The notes under the pieces: generated by a model | The model's database searches: none | What the model was told of the DNA's origin: nothing | The model's input: the letters and a program-made list of their open reading frames with translations, nothing else | In this document: positions 7,677 through 16,397 of the stretch, in pieces | Numbering within the stretch: position 1 is the first letter of the stretch | Layout of the letters: the number at the start of each line of letters is the position of its first letter | NCBI GenBank assembly: GCA_964453575.1 | Contig: CAYVRW010000026.1 | Span: forward strand, 1 to 26,189 | Reading direction: 5' to 3' | Source of the DNA: JABDBK01 sp964453575 | GTDB taxonomy: Bacteria; Pseudomonadota; Gammaproteobacteria; DSM-16500 | DNA: 26,189 nucleotides | Made by a program: the position numbers and the translations under genes

Positions 7677-8324
7677 ATGTTTGTTTCACAAGCTCATTCA
7701 AAAAAGCATTCAAGAAACGAAGAATCCACACAGGAATATACAACGTTGCTAATGGAAGCTAAAGATGAAACATTATGGGAAAACCAAGTTAAAGTAGAGG
7801 CTTTTGCTAAGCGGGCTGCTAAATTATTAACTACATTTTTAGAGAGAGTCGATTATGTATCAAAACGATTAGATACTGCCTCAAAAAGTGATAGTCTCTC
7901 TCAAAAATTTGATTTACCCCTTATCGAAACAAGACTTCAACGATTAGCATATAAAATGGATTATCTTAAGAGTCATGTATTTCCATTGTTGATTGAAAAA
8001 AAAGATAGTCTTTCAAAAACAATCTACCTAAATGATTTATCACAAGAAGCATTGAACGCGATAATACAAAAATTTGATATCATCAATACATGTTTTCAGC
8101 AATTAAAAACACAAAATCTTGAAGAAGAAATTTTTCAAGAAATTAGAAAAAAAGCATCTTCCCATACTGTCGAACAACTTATTGAAGAAGGAGAGAATGG
8201 TAAAAAGGAAGAAGGCATTTCAAAAGAACTCGACGCGGTAATTGATATAGGATTAAAATTAATTAATGAAAACAAGGAACTTTTAACTGCAATTTACAAT
8301 GCCCCTAAAGCCAATCGGATGTAG
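7677..8324 (+). CDS. Hypothetical alpha-helical protein, 215 aa
   Basis: No family is recognised. The product is almost entirely predicted helix, rich in Lys, Glu and Leu, with coiled-coil-like stretches (about 35-75 and 125-165) and no signal peptide or membrane span. The N-terminus is basic and His/Ser-rich (HSKKHSRNEES). A GGGG seven to ten bases before the ATG is a modest ribosome binding site. It lies 149 bases behind the LRR gene and 32 bases before xthA, without a clear terminator on either side. A structural or effector-like role is possible but unproven. Confidence 0.7.
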   Translation: MFVSQAHSKKHSRNEESTQEYTTLLMEAKDETLWENQVKVEAFAKRAAKLLTTFLERVDYVSKRLDTASKSDSLSQKFDLPLIETRLQRLAYKMDYLKSHVFPLLIEKKDSLSKTIYLNDLSQEALNAIIQKFDIINTCFQQLKTQNLEEEIFQEIRKKASSHTVEQLIEEGENGKKEEGISKELDAVIDIGLKLINENKELLTAIYNAPKANRM

Positions 8325-8356
8325 GGCAAAGACGGTTACCAAATTGAGAAACTTTT

Positions 8357-9130
8357 ATGCCATTTAAAATAGCCACCTGGAATGTCAATTCATTACGCGT
8401 GCGTTTGCCGCATGTCTTGGAATGGTTGGCAGCACATAAGCCTGATGTATTGGCCTTGCAAGAGACTAAGCTTGTTGATGACGATTTTCCTGTGGATTTG
8501 ATTAAAGAAGCAGGTTACGAGGTTTGTTTTAGCGGTCAAAAAACATACAATGGCGTCGCTGTTTTGAGCCGCCATGCTGGTCGTGATCCTATTACTGATA
8601 TCCATGGTTTTAATGATCCACAGCGCAGAGTTTTGGGCGTAACGATTGGTGATTTACGGATTATTAACCTCTATGTGCCCAATGGTGAAAGCGTAGAATC
8701 TGAAAAATATACTTATAAATTAAGCTGGTTACAGCATTTGCGTCTATTTTTAATGGAAGAAATAAAAAAACACCCTCATATAGTTATATTGGGTGACTTT
8801 AATATCGCCCCAGAGCCGCAAGATGTGCATGATCCTATAGCGTGGGAAGGTAAAGTTTTATGTAGCGAAAAAGAACGTACGGCTTTGCGTGATGTATTGG
8901 ATATAGGATTTGTGGATAGTTTTCGCCTGCATGCGCAGCCTGAAAAAAGCTATAGTTGGTGGGATTATCGTATGAATTCGTTTAAACGTAATATAGGGTT
9001 GCGTATAGACCATATTTTGGTAAGCCAACCCCTGGGGCCTAAATGTGAGCGCAGTTATATTGATAAAACCCCGCGTGCTTTAGAGCGCCCATCTGACCAT
9101 GCGCCGGTTATTGCTGAATTTAATATATGA
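8357..9130 (+). CDS. xthA: Exodeoxyribonuclease III (AP endonuclease)
   Basis: Exo III family base-excision-repair enzyme, Mg-dependent, cutting at abasic sites and degrading 3' ends of duplex DNA. Length (257 aa) is normal. Motifs in order: TWNVNSLR (about 7-14), metal ligand E36 in LQETK, YNGVAVLSR, GDFNIAPEPQDVHDP (catalytic Asp and Asn), the WWDYR segment, IDHIL, and the terminal SDHAPV with the catalytic Asp-His. The start at 8357 fits the family N-terminus exactly. It is followed directly by a REP-like palindrome that may protect or end its transcript. Confidence 0.97.
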   Translation: MPFKIATWNVNSLRVRLPHVLEWLAAHKPDVLALQETKLVDDDFPVDLIKEAGYEVCFSGQKTYNGVAVLSRHAGRDPITDIHGFNDPQRRVLGVTIGDLRIINLYVPNGESVESEKYTYKLSWLQHLRLFLMEEIKKHPHIVILGDFNIAPEPQDVHDPIAWEGKVLCSEKERTALRDVLDIGFVDSFRLHAQPEKSYSWWDYRMNSFKRNIGLRIDHILVSQPLGPKCERSYIDKTPRALERPSDHAPVIAEFNI

Positions 9131-9140
9131 TGAAGCCCGC

Positions 9141-9226
9141 GGTGGGCACGCTTCGCTTTGCCCACCCTACTATTCGGTATCCTCGAGATAGTAGGGTGGG
9201 CAAAGGAGTGCAGCGACGTGCCCACC
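9141..9226. repeat. REP/BIME-like double hairpin
   Basis: Two inverted arms, 9141-9173 and 9188-9226, share GGTGGGCACG at the outside and CTTTGCCCACCCTACTAT at the inside (one arm inverted). Each arm can also fold on itself through GTGGGCA/TGCCCAC. The inner spacer is only 14 bases. One arm carries about six extra bases (33 versus 39 long), so the copies have diverged. The GTGGGCA...TGCCCAC palindrome resembles REP-type sequences found between genes in many bacterial genomes. It sits between xthA and rpmE; an open frame across it is not credible. Confidence 0.85.
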
Positions 9227-9319
9227 AAAAGGCTGCCAAACAACTTGATTCATCCCTTACACTCAGCTATTATGTCCGACCTATTCTACCCCAGGCATGT
9301 TTTAAAGAGAGGTTAAATT

Positions 9320-9559
9320 ATGAAGCAGGGTATCCATCCAGATTATAAAGAAATCAAGGTAACCTGTAGTTGTGGCAATACTTTTGTGACACGCTCAACC
9401 GCCAATAAAGAGAAATTATTGATCGAAGTTTGCTCAAACTGCCATCCGTTTTATACAGGTAAACAGAAGATTGTCGATACAGCAGGCCGTGTCGAACGCT
9501 TTAAACAAAAATATAATAAAGGCGACAAAGGCGAATCCTCTGCTAAATCAAAAGATTAG
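9320..9559 (+). CDS. rpmE: 50S ribosomal protein L31
   Basis: L31 of the zinc-binding (C+) type, 79 aa including a Lys/Ser-rich tail. The N-terminus MKQGIHPDYKEIKVTCSCGN is typical. The four zinc ligands are visible in CSCG (16 and 18) and CSNCHPFYTGKQK (37 and 40). A strong AGAGAGG lies seven bases before the ATG. A good terminator follows, so the gene is probably transcribed alone or from upstream. Confidence 0.97.
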   Translation: MKQGIHPDYKEIKVTCSCGNTFVTRSTANKEKLLIEVCSNCHPFYTGKQKIVDTAGRVERFKQKYNKGDKGESSAKSKD

Positions 9560-9602
9560 CCCATATTTTGTTACAAGATTTGTGTGCAATGATGACCCAG
9601 AT

Positions 9603-9637
9603 CACGCTATCCTACTATAAGATAGCGTGTTTTGTTG
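9603..9637 (+). terminator. Rho-independent terminator after rpmE
   Basis: A 9-bp perfect stem (CACGCTATC at 9603-9611, GATAGCGTG at 9621-9629) with a 9-base loop runs into TTTTGTTG. It lies 43 bases behind the rpmE stop and before the malic enzyme ribosome binding site. Confidence 0.85.
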
Positions 9638-9679
9638 GGTTCCAACCAAGACCTATGTAATTTTAAAGGTATGACGGTG

Positions 9680-10912
9680 ATGACTGACCATTTACACAAG
9701 CTTGCTCTCGATTATCATGCATTGCCCACCCCTGGCAAAATCAGTATAACTTCAACCAAACCTACCAAGACGCAAGAAGATTTGTCGTTATGCTATACCC
9801 CAGGCGTTGCAGCCCCTGTACTTGAAATCGCAAAAAATCCGCAAGCGGCTTATACCTATACCAGTAAAGGGAACTTAGTGGCGGTTATTTCCAATGGAAC
9901 GGCAGTATTAGGCCTAGGGCAGGTGGGTGCTTTAGCTAGCAAGCCTGTTATGGAAGGCAAAAGTGTTTTATTTAAAATGTTTGCCGATATTGACGTGTTT
10001 GATATCGAGGTGGACTGTGAAGATGTGCAAGGTTTTATTGATACGGTAGTACGTATTTCTCCTACTTTTGGCGGCATTAACCTTGAAGACATTAAATCGC
10101 CCGAATGTTTTGTCATCGAAAAAGCATTGCAGGCAGCACTACCTATCCCCGTTTTTCATGATGACCAACATGGCACAGCCATTGTAGTCGCTGCAGGTTT
10201 ATTGAATGCATTGGAATTACAAGGTAAAAACTTTAAAGAAGTAAAAATTGTTTCTGCCGGTGCAGGTGCTGCGGGTATTGCCTGCATGCAAATGTTGGTG
10301 AAACTGGGCGTTCCTATCGAAAATATCTTCCTCGTGGATCGTGCCGGTGTCATTCATCATGAACGAAAAGATTTAAATGAATACAAGCGACTCTTTGCAA
10401 ACATCACTCACAAAAGAACCTTAGCAGATGCGATGCAAGATGCCGATGTGTTTATCGGGTTGTCAGGCCCTGATGTATTAGATGCTGCCATGGTTAAAAG
10501 CATGGCGGAAAATCCGGTGATTTTTGCCTTATCTAATCCTATTCCTGAAGTCATGCCTCTGCTTGTCAAAAGCGTGCGTAATGATGTGATTATGGCAACA
10601 GGCCGTAGTGACTTTCCCAATCAAGTCAATAATGCGCTTTGTTTTCCATATATTTTTCGCGGTGCGCTCGATGTGCATGCTGCACGTATTGATGATGCTA
10701 TGCAATTTGCAGCAGTGCATGCGATTAAAGACTTGGCACGTGAACCGGTACCAGCAGAAGTATTGCAAGCATTCAACTTAAAACATTTGAGCTTTGGGCC
10801 CGACTATATTTTACCTAAATTGTTAGACAAACGGTTAAAGGAAAAAGTTTCATCTGCGGTATCTAAAGCAGCAATAGCTTCTGGTGCGGCGCAACGATCT
10901 GACTCGATTTAA
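9680..10912 (+). CDS. NAD(P)-dependent malic enzyme, short single-domain form
   Basis: Oxidatively decarboxylates malate to pyruvate and CO2, giving NAD(P)H in the cytoplasm. At 410 aa it has only the malic enzyme domains and lacks the C-terminal phosphotransacetylase-like domain of the long MaeB type. Motifs: SLCYTPGVA (catalytic Tyr region), the metal-site acidic residues in NLEDIKSPECFVIE and FHDDQHGTAIV, the Rossmann loop SAGAGAAGIACM, and ALSNPIPEVMP. The ATG at 9680 is preferred because AAGG lies 10 bases upstream; the ATG at 9671 is too close to it and a TTG at 9632 lies inside the terminator. Its stop overlaps the ribosome binding site of the MFS gene, so the two are co-expressed. Confidence 0.95.
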   Translation: MTDHLHKLALDYHALPTPGKISITSTKPTKTQEDLSLCYTPGVAAPVLEIAKNPQAAYTYTSKGNLVAVISNGTAVLGLGQVGALASKPVMEGKSVLFKMFADIDVFDIEVDCEDVQGFIDTVVRISPTFGGINLEDIKSPECFVIEKALQAALPIPVFHDDQHGTAIVVAAGLLNALELQGKNFKEVKIVSAGAGAAGIACMQMLVKLGVPIENIFLVDRAGVIHHERKDLNEYKRLFANITHKRTLADAMQDADVFIGLSGPDVLDAAMVKSMAENPVIFALSNPIPEVMPLLVKSVRNDVIMATGRSDFPNQVNNALCFPYIFRGALDVHAARIDDAMQFAAVHAIKDLAREPVPAEVLQAFNLKHLSFGPDYILPKLLDKRLKEKVSSAVSKAAIASGAAQRSDSI

Positions 10913-10923
10913 GGATGATTCAT

Positions 10924-12201
10924 ATGACTGGAAGTACCGCTAAGACAACATCATCGATAATGCCTTGGGTTATTTGTGGTTTAGGTGCACTTTTTTATTG
11001 TTATGAATATTTATTGCGTATTACTCCTAGTGTTATCACTGAAGAGTTGATGCATTTATATAACTTAACTGCAACAGAAGTTGGACTTTTTTCAGCATAT
11101 TATTACCATGCCTATGTACCTATGCAAATTATTGTCGGTTTGCTCATGGATAGGTATGGCCCTAGGCATTTGTTAACACTTGCTTGTGTGATGTGTGCTT
11201 TTGGTACTTTTTTATTTGCCAACGGTTATAGTTTATCTATTGCAGAATTAGGGCGTTTTTTAGTAGGGTTTGGTTCAGCATTTGCTTTTGTAGGCGCTTT
11301 AAAATTAGCAACTATTTGGTTGCCGCCACATCGTTTTGCGTTAGTGTCCGGCATTATTACCTGTTTAGGTATGGTGGGCGCGATGATAGGCGATATTTTA
11401 TTGCGTAATCTTGTCAATCATGTGGGCTGGCAGACGACGATTCATGCATCAGCTGCTATAGGTATTGTCTTAACAGTTATGATTTGGGTGATAATCAGAG
11501 ATGTTAACCCGCAACATGCAGTGCTTCATTCCCAACCTTTAAATTTTCGCGGCTTGATACATGGTTTATGGGGAGCCATAAAAAATCCGCAAATTTGGTT
11601 AAATGGCATGATAGGACTATTGTTATATCTTTCCTTATCAGCATTTGCCGAGCTCTGGGGCATTCAATATTTAGAACAATCGCATGGGCTTTCCAAAACC
11701 GCGGCAGCTAACGCCAATTCGCTGATTTTTTTAGGCTGGGCAGTCGGCGGCCCTTTGTGGGGGTTATTTTCTGATATCATTCGGTTGCGGCGCCTACCTA
11801 TTTTATTAGCATCTGTTTTTGCGCTTATCACTATTCTTGTTATTTTGTATGTCCCTGGGCTTTCTGACATTCAGCTTTATTTATTACTTTTCGCATTCGG
11901 CCTTGCATCGAGCGCCCAAATATTAGTATTTGCTGTCGCGCGAGAAACGACTCACATGAGAATGACTGGTACGGCCATCGCGCTCACTAACTTTTTTGTG
12001 ATGGTAGGCGGTAATGTGTTTCAACCTGTCATTGGTAAATTATTAGATATGCGTTGGACAGGCACCTTGGAAGAAGGCATACGAATTTATACACCGCAAG
12101 CTTATGAATTTGCTTTGTCTGTCCTGCCTATAGGTGTTGCTTTAGCAATCGTCATCGCCTTTTTCGTTCGTGAAACCCATGCGGAGATCAAGGTAGAATA
12201 A
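10924..12201 (+). CDS. MFS transporter, 12 membrane segments
   Basis: Major facilitator superfamily permease of 425 aa in the inner membrane. About twelve hydrophobic segments are visible, with the MFS signature loop MDRYGPRHLL between segments 2 and 3 and a matching GLFSDIIRLRRLP loop between 8 and 9. The cytoplasmic middle loop is short. I start at ATG 10924, with AAGGA (10911-10915) eight bases upstream; the ATG at 10915 lies on that site. It is tightly coupled to malic enzyme (stop at 10910-10912), so a C4-dicarboxylate or other organic-acid substrate is a natural guess, but the sequence does not fix the substrate. Confidence 0.92.
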   Translation: MTGSTAKTTSSIMPWVICGLGALFYCYEYLLRITPSVITEELMHLYNLTATEVGLFSAYYYHAYVPMQIIVGLLMDRYGPRHLLTLACVMCAFGTFLFANGYSLSIAELGRFLVGFGSAFAFVGALKLATIWLPPHRFALVSGIITCLGMVGAMIGDILLRNLVNHVGWQTTIHASAAIGIVLTVMIWVIIRDVNPQHAVLHSQPLNFRGLIHGLWGAIKNPQIWLNGMIGLLLYLSLSAFAELWGIQYLEQSHGLSKTAAANANSLIFLGWAVGGPLWGLFSDIIRLRRLPILLASVFALITILVILYVPGLSDIQLYLLLFAFGLASSAQILVFAVARETTHMRMTGTAIALTNFFVMVGGNVFQPVIGKLLDMRWTGTLEEGIRIYTPQAYEFALSVLPIGVALAIVIAFFVRETHAEIKVE

Positions 12202-12250
12202 ATATTTAATCCACCTCTCCTGGAGCGCTGCGTTTGCAATTGGAACAACC

Positions 12251-12919
12251 TTAAGCAATAACACACTTGTGCATTTGCTGCTCTTTATCTTCATTTATAA
12301 CGCCATTCACGACACCATAATGGGTCATTTGTTTATCGCCATAAAAGTCCACCTCTAATGTTCCAAGGATAGGAATGATATGATCAATATTCTCTACTTC
12401 AAAAGAAAGCGTTTTTATAACAACAGGCGGTTCTTTCAAGTCATGAAATATCATGTGATGTTCAGGGTTCATTTTAGAATGTGTTTTTCCCATTTTAGAA
12501 TGCGGTTCATATAAATTGACTTTAAAGACTGCAGATTGATAAATGTCAGAAGCATTAAAAAACATTTTTTGTGGTGTTCTTAATGCTCGTGCATATAGCT
12601 CTGCTTCTGTCTGGGTTATAAATAATTTAACAGGACCTGTTTGTGGAAATGATTGAATAATTTCTTTGGAATAAATCTTATGTCTAGGCATAATTTGAAA
12701 TAATTTTGAATGACCATGATATTTTCCAATGTTTATGCTATTGCCAATCATATAAAATGGCCCTGAATAATCAGCATCAACTATTTTTTTTAGTTCTCTG
12801 GATACCCCTGATACGGCTTTTTTTTGCTTAGGTGCAAAAAAATTTAAAACTTCTAATTTGATTGCCGTTGGCAATAATTCCAGGTTGCTTAATTTTTTTG
12901 GTGTGTCTGTGTTTTGCAT
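12251..12919 (-). CDS. F-box-like protein, 222 aa
   Basis: The start is the ATG at 12917-12919 (MQNTDTPKK), with GGAAAGGGAA upstream; the longer in-frame start at 12964 lies inside the preceding gene. Residues about 12-50 resemble an F-box: NLELLPTAIKLEVLNFF followed by VSGVSRELKKIVDAD, with the LP, the hydrophobic helix spacing and the V-S-x-V-S-R core. F-boxes recruit eukaryotic SCF ubiquitin ligases through Skp1 and occur in bacterial effectors. The rest (about 55-222) is unrecognised, mixed strand and helix, with no signal peptide. It is the last of three overlapping minus-strand genes. The F-box call is by eye and needs a profile test. Confidence 0.72.
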   Translation of the reverse strand: MQNTDTPKKLSNLELLPTAIKLEVLNFFAPKQKKAVSGVSRELKKIVDADYSGPFYMIGNSINIGKYHGHSKLFQIMPRHKIYSKEIIQSFPQTGPVKLFITQTEAELYARALRTPQKMFFNASDIYQSAVFKVNLYEPHSKMGKTHSKMNPEHHMIFHDLKEPPVVIKTLSFEVENIDHIIPILGTLEVDFYGDKQMTHYGVVNGVINEDKEQQMHKCVIA

Positions 12920-12923
12920 AAAA

Positions 12924-14297
12924 CTATTTTTTCCCTTTCCCGTTAAAAGTACTAACTGTAGCAAAAATATGATGTTGTATCATCGTCTTTAAATCATCCG
13001 CCAATCCCGGCGGTTGATTGGATTCAATCACAAGCACAGCACCCGTTTTTAAAGAAACTGAAAAAAATGCACTTGATGATCGAATCCCACCGCCATGTAC
13101 AATGGTATCTGTATCTGCGTGATAAAATTCTTGTCCGTATTTTTTAATTAAATAGTTAAACTTAGGATCAAACTTAGCTTTTTGAAATAGCCACTGCCCA
13201 AATGTCGCCAAATCCTCTGATGTTATCCAATAGCCGCCTGCAGGACTGCCAGCAAGAAAAGGTGCAATAGGATCGTCTAAATTGTATTTAGCATTGTCAG
13301 GTTTCGTAATACTAAATGAAGTTAACCCAATAGGATCAATAAGCATGTTATTTAGAAGTACATTGTAATTAATAGGATGTTTGTATTTTGTTTCGTAAGC
13401 ATGTTTAATGGCAAGTCCTACCAATAATAACCCAACATTGCTGTATCTCTCTTCTCCAACAGGAAAAACCTCAGCATCGACAAAAGGCAGAAAATCTTCG
13501 GCTCGTTTAATAACGGGAATTTGGCCGCTTTCAATGGCTTTGAAGTACTTGCCAAGATAATCGCCTAATCCGCCCCGATGCGTCATAAGTTGATGGAGCG
13601 TTACTTTTTTAAGTTGTTCTCTTACAGTGACAGGAAGTTTTTTTAGTACTGTTTTATCCAGTTGAACAGGGCTTTTCAAAGCTTCTTCAGTTAAAACGCC
13701 TTGTTCAATCATTACAAGAACAAGTGTGCCCGTAAATACTTTTCCAATAGAATGAATAGCAAAGGGATACTGATATTGGTTTTCGGGATAAGTTGGAGTA
13801 ATTAATTTGGATTTTGCAGAACCCAGGGTTAGGGAAACGGATAAATTTTTACTTTTGATATATTGTTGAATAGCTATTAAATCAGCTTGCGTCACATCAG
13901 GCTCAATTTCCTTATAATTTTTTTCTGGAATAAGTTTTTCAACAGCATTCATTTCTTTAAAAAATACCAAAGGCTCATTTTTTAAAGAATTAAGAAAGCT
14001 ATCAAAAGTAATTTTTTGCTGAATGGCGTCTTGAAATGCATTATTTATCTTCGCTTCAAAAACAGGATCTTTTGGAAAATGCAGGTCTATCAACATGGAT
14101 TTAAAATTTGTGACACTTTTTTCATGATAATTAATGATTCGCTCATCCCAAAAAGCGCGGAGTATGTCGCGCTTTTCATCCATTTCTTCTTGTAACCAAG
14201 AAAGTGGTTGAGCAAAGGTAAGCGTATGAGTTAAAAAAAATAAGCAAATAACTTTTATAATGACAAATTTGATGGATATTTTTGTTTTAGTGTGCAT
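12924..14297 (-). CDS. Exported serine hydrolase of the beta-lactamase/penicillin-binding family
   Basis: The 457-residue product has a Sec signal peptide (hydrophobic about 10-28, cleavage near TLTFA-QP), about 110 residues of unrecognised sequence, then the PF00144-type (class C beta-lactamase/DD-peptidase-like) fold. Catalytic motifs: SIGK (S183, K186), YSN (Y285, N287) and HGGG (401-404) in place of KTG. The fold is associated with acyl-serine hydrolases acting on peptidoglycan or esters in the periplasm; true beta-lactamase activity should not be assumed. It overlaps the gene before it by 43 bases and ends five bases before the F-box start, so all three are probably translated from one mRNA. 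The ribosome binding site (GAGAAA) is weak, suggesting coupling. Confidence 0.9.
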   Translation of the reverse strand: MHTKTKISIKFVIIKVICLFFLTHTLTFAQPLSWLQEEMDEKRDILRAFWDERIINYHEKSVTNFKSMLIDLHFPKDPVFEAKINNAFQDAIQQKITFDSFLNSLKNEPLVFFKEMNAVEKLIPEKNYKEIEPDVTQADLIAIQQYIKSKNLSVSLTLGSAKSKLITPTYPENQYQYPFAIHSIGKVFTGTLVLVMIEQGVLTEEALKSPVQLDKTVLKKLPVTVREQLKKVTLHQLMTHRGGLGDYLGKYFKAIESGQIPVIKRAEDFLPFVDAEVFPVGEERYSNVGLLLVGLAIKHAYETKYKHPINYNVLLNNMLIDPIGLTSFSITKPDNAKYNLDDPIAPFLAGSPAGGYWITSEDLATFGQWLFQKAKFDPKFNYLIKKYGQEFYHADTDTIVHGGGIRSSSAFFSVSLKTGAVLVIESNQPPGLADDLKTMIQHHIFATVSTFNGKGKK

Positions 14298-16198
14298 GCT
14301 ATGGATTTCTCGGTTATTTTTAAATAGGGTTTATTATTTAAAGCTCTTAAAGCGTCTTCAACTAATTTTTTGAATGAATGAAGAGCATCAGAATTTATAA
14401 TATACTGATATTTTTTGTCGGTAGCTAGTTCATTTGTCCAATAATCTAAAATGGTTTTAACTGTATGGGTGAAATGTGCGTATGATGTTTCAAGAGAGGC
14501 TTTGTAACGATCAAAAAGTTCTATATGTAAATCATTTTTGCATTGTTTTCTTGCTTCTTTCAATAGGTTTAATTCTATGAAATAACGTGCATTGAAACGT
14601 TCAATGATTTTGATCAAGCATGAAAAATTATGATAAGTTCCTTGTGGGCCGGGAGATAAGAAAAAGCGTAGGTCTTTTTTATCTTGAGATCCTTTTAAAT
14701 CTACCATAAATAAGGCATCTAATTTTTTATGTTGACTTACTTGTCGAAATAAAAAAGCCATGATATCAGCATCTTCATTTATTGTAAAAAGTTTATTGCG
14801 TTCTTCATGGTTATGAATGAAGAAATCGTATATAGGATCACTAGGAATAAAGGTTTGTTTTACACAATAAGGAAGGATACAAGCAGGTATTTGTAATAAT
14901 AAAATGTTATCTCTGTCTATGAATTTGACGAATTCGGTGGGAAGTATAACATTTTCTTGGCGTAATGCATGCTTATCACTCATGGCTAGATTATTTTTCA
15001 GTGTGTCTTTCAGCTTTTTTTGCCATTTTTCCACCTGAGTAAATTTAAAGTCAAATGTTAATTCAGGGTCGTCAAGATAATTTAAGCGCCATCTATGTCT
15101 TTTTTCAAGCGAGATAGGGATTTCTAATGTTTCTTCATCGAGATATTGCACTACTTTCGTCATTTGTTTTTCATCAAATTGGAAGAAAGATTGTATAGGC
15201 AGCAATCCTGCTCCGATATTTTTTACTAAAAAATGCAAAATTTCAAGAAAATCATCCATATTAAAAGCAGTATAAAGTTTTTCTTGAAAATAAATAGCAT
15301 TAGTCATTTCTTTTCTTTTATTATCCAGCATAGCTAAGCATTTTTCTAAAGCTTGCTCGGCAGCACGATTTTTAAAAAGGTATAATTTCTTTTGTTGATC
15401 TTCCAGTAGAGTTTTTATTAAGCAATCATTATCTTTAATCAGTTGTGCTATTTGTATTAAAACCGCTGGACGCATATGGACATATTTCGCATAATACGGT
15501 TCGGCTTCAAAAGCCATTTTTAAATCTAACAATGCCAAGTATCTTTTGACGACATCATTCATTATTTCATGCGCAAATTGAGCTGTCTCATCAGTAACTA
15601 AAAAGAAGTGATGTAAATGTGATTTAGAAATTATCCCTTCAATGAGTTGATCTATGGTTGTTTTAAGGCGAGTTATTTTTCCATCAGAAAGCTTTATGTC
15701 TGATAAGGTATGTTTTTTAAAACGCATTAAACCATAAATAAGTGATTTTGCTTTATCTTGGCTTAATGATTCAGAAGATATTTTGGAAGTAGCGGCTAAA
15801 AAAGCATGAATTAACGCCTCATAACAATTATCCCAAAAAGCTTCATAGACATTCACTTCTCTTTCAATGACCTGACCGGTAGACTGCGAGGTCCATTTGC
15901 GGATTTCTCCAAGCTTTGGTCGTTGCAATCGATTGGCATCTTCTAAGTATCGCGCCATTCCTTCTTTTATCTCTTCTTTATTTATTTCTTTTACATCTAA
16001 TTGCTGTAACGTTTCCGATATTTTTTTATACCACTGATGTGTTGCTCCATTGCATACCCCTGAAAGATTTTTAAGATTACTTTTTAATACTTCAAATGTT
16101 TTTGTGTTAGGAATTAATTCGTTGTAGGAATTTAATTGTTTAATTTCTTCGGAAGAAAATATCTGGAATGGTTTTTCGGAATAATCTCTATCAAGCAT
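14255..16198 (-). CDS. Large hypothetical protein, 647 aa
   Basis: I do not recognise this protein. It is soluble and mostly helical, with no signal peptide or membrane span, and is rich in Lys, Leu, Phe and Asn. Helical stretches (about 60-100, 210-300 and 560-620) flank a more mixed middle (about 355-470). The C-terminus (KQKYPSNLSL) has no glutamate-rich E-block. AAGGAAA lies six to seven bases before the ATG. It heads the three-gene unit with the serine hydrolase and the F-box-like gene, and the first gene downstream begins inside its last 43 bases. Size, AT-richness and company suggest a host-directed effector, but this is inference. Confidence 0.8.
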   Translation of the reverse strand: MLDRDYSEKPFQIFSSEEIKQLNSYNELIPNTKTFEVLKSNLKNLSGVCNGATHQWYKKISETLQQLDVKEINKEEIKEGMARYLEDANRLQRPKLGEIRKWTSQSTGQVIEREVNVYEAFWDNCYEALIHAFLAATSKISSESLSQDKAKSLIYGLMRFKKHTLSDIKLSDGKITRLKTTIDQLIEGIISKSHLHHFFLVTDETAQFAHEIMNDVVKRYLALLDLKMAFEAEPYYAKYVHMRPAVLIQIAQLIKDNDCLIKTLLEDQQKKLYLFKNRAAEQALEKCLAMLDNKRKEMTNAIYFQEKLYTAFNMDDFLEILHFLVKNIGAGLLPIQSFFQFDEKQMTKVVQYLDEETLEIPISLEKRHRWRLNYLDDPELTFDFKFTQVEKWQKKLKDTLKNNLAMSDKHALRQENVILPTEFVKFIDRDNILLLQIPACILPYCVKQTFIPSDPIYDFFIHNHEERNKLFTINEDADIMAFLFRQVSQHKKLDALFMVDLKGSQDKKDLRFFLSPGPQGTYHNFSCLIKIIERFNARYFIELNLLKEARKQCKNDLHIELFDRYKASLETSYAHFTHTVKTILDYWTNELATDKKYQYIINSDALHSFKKLVEDALRALNNKPYLKITEKSIACTLKQKYPSNLSL

Positions 16199-16301
16199 GG
16201 TTGTTTTTCCTTGGGAAAATTTCAGACCGGCCGTTTGTTGTTTTAAGTGCTATAATAATAATTATAATAAATACAAAAGCAAGCGATCAAAAGCCAACAT
16301 A

Positions 16302-16397
16302 ATGAAAAATATGGATTTTGATGTTTCGGGGGTGGTTTATGAAAAAATCCAATCAATTCATTTGCTTTGCGCTTTTAGTATGTTTATCAATGTGTAA
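16302..16397 (+). other. Possible upstream ORF overlapping the start of the exported repeat protein
   Basis: An ATG at 16302 opens a 31-codon frame that runs across the true start at 16339 in another frame and stops at 16395-16397. It has no visible ribosome binding site, while the 16339 start has GGGGG, so it is probably not translated efficiently. Confidence 0.15.

Noticed and set aside
9127..9348. Plus-strand open frame through the REP-like element
   Set aside because: It is read through the inverted repeat, has no family features and overlaps the start of rpmE.
10529..10768. Minus-strand open frame inside the malic enzyme gene
   Set aside because: Antisense shadow of a well-conserved enzyme.
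12924..14297. Calling the serine hydrolase an antibiotic-resistance beta-lactamase
   Set aside because: The motifs fit the broad PF00144 fold; the third motif is HGGG, not KTG, and a long extra N-terminal region is present, so a resistance role is not supported.
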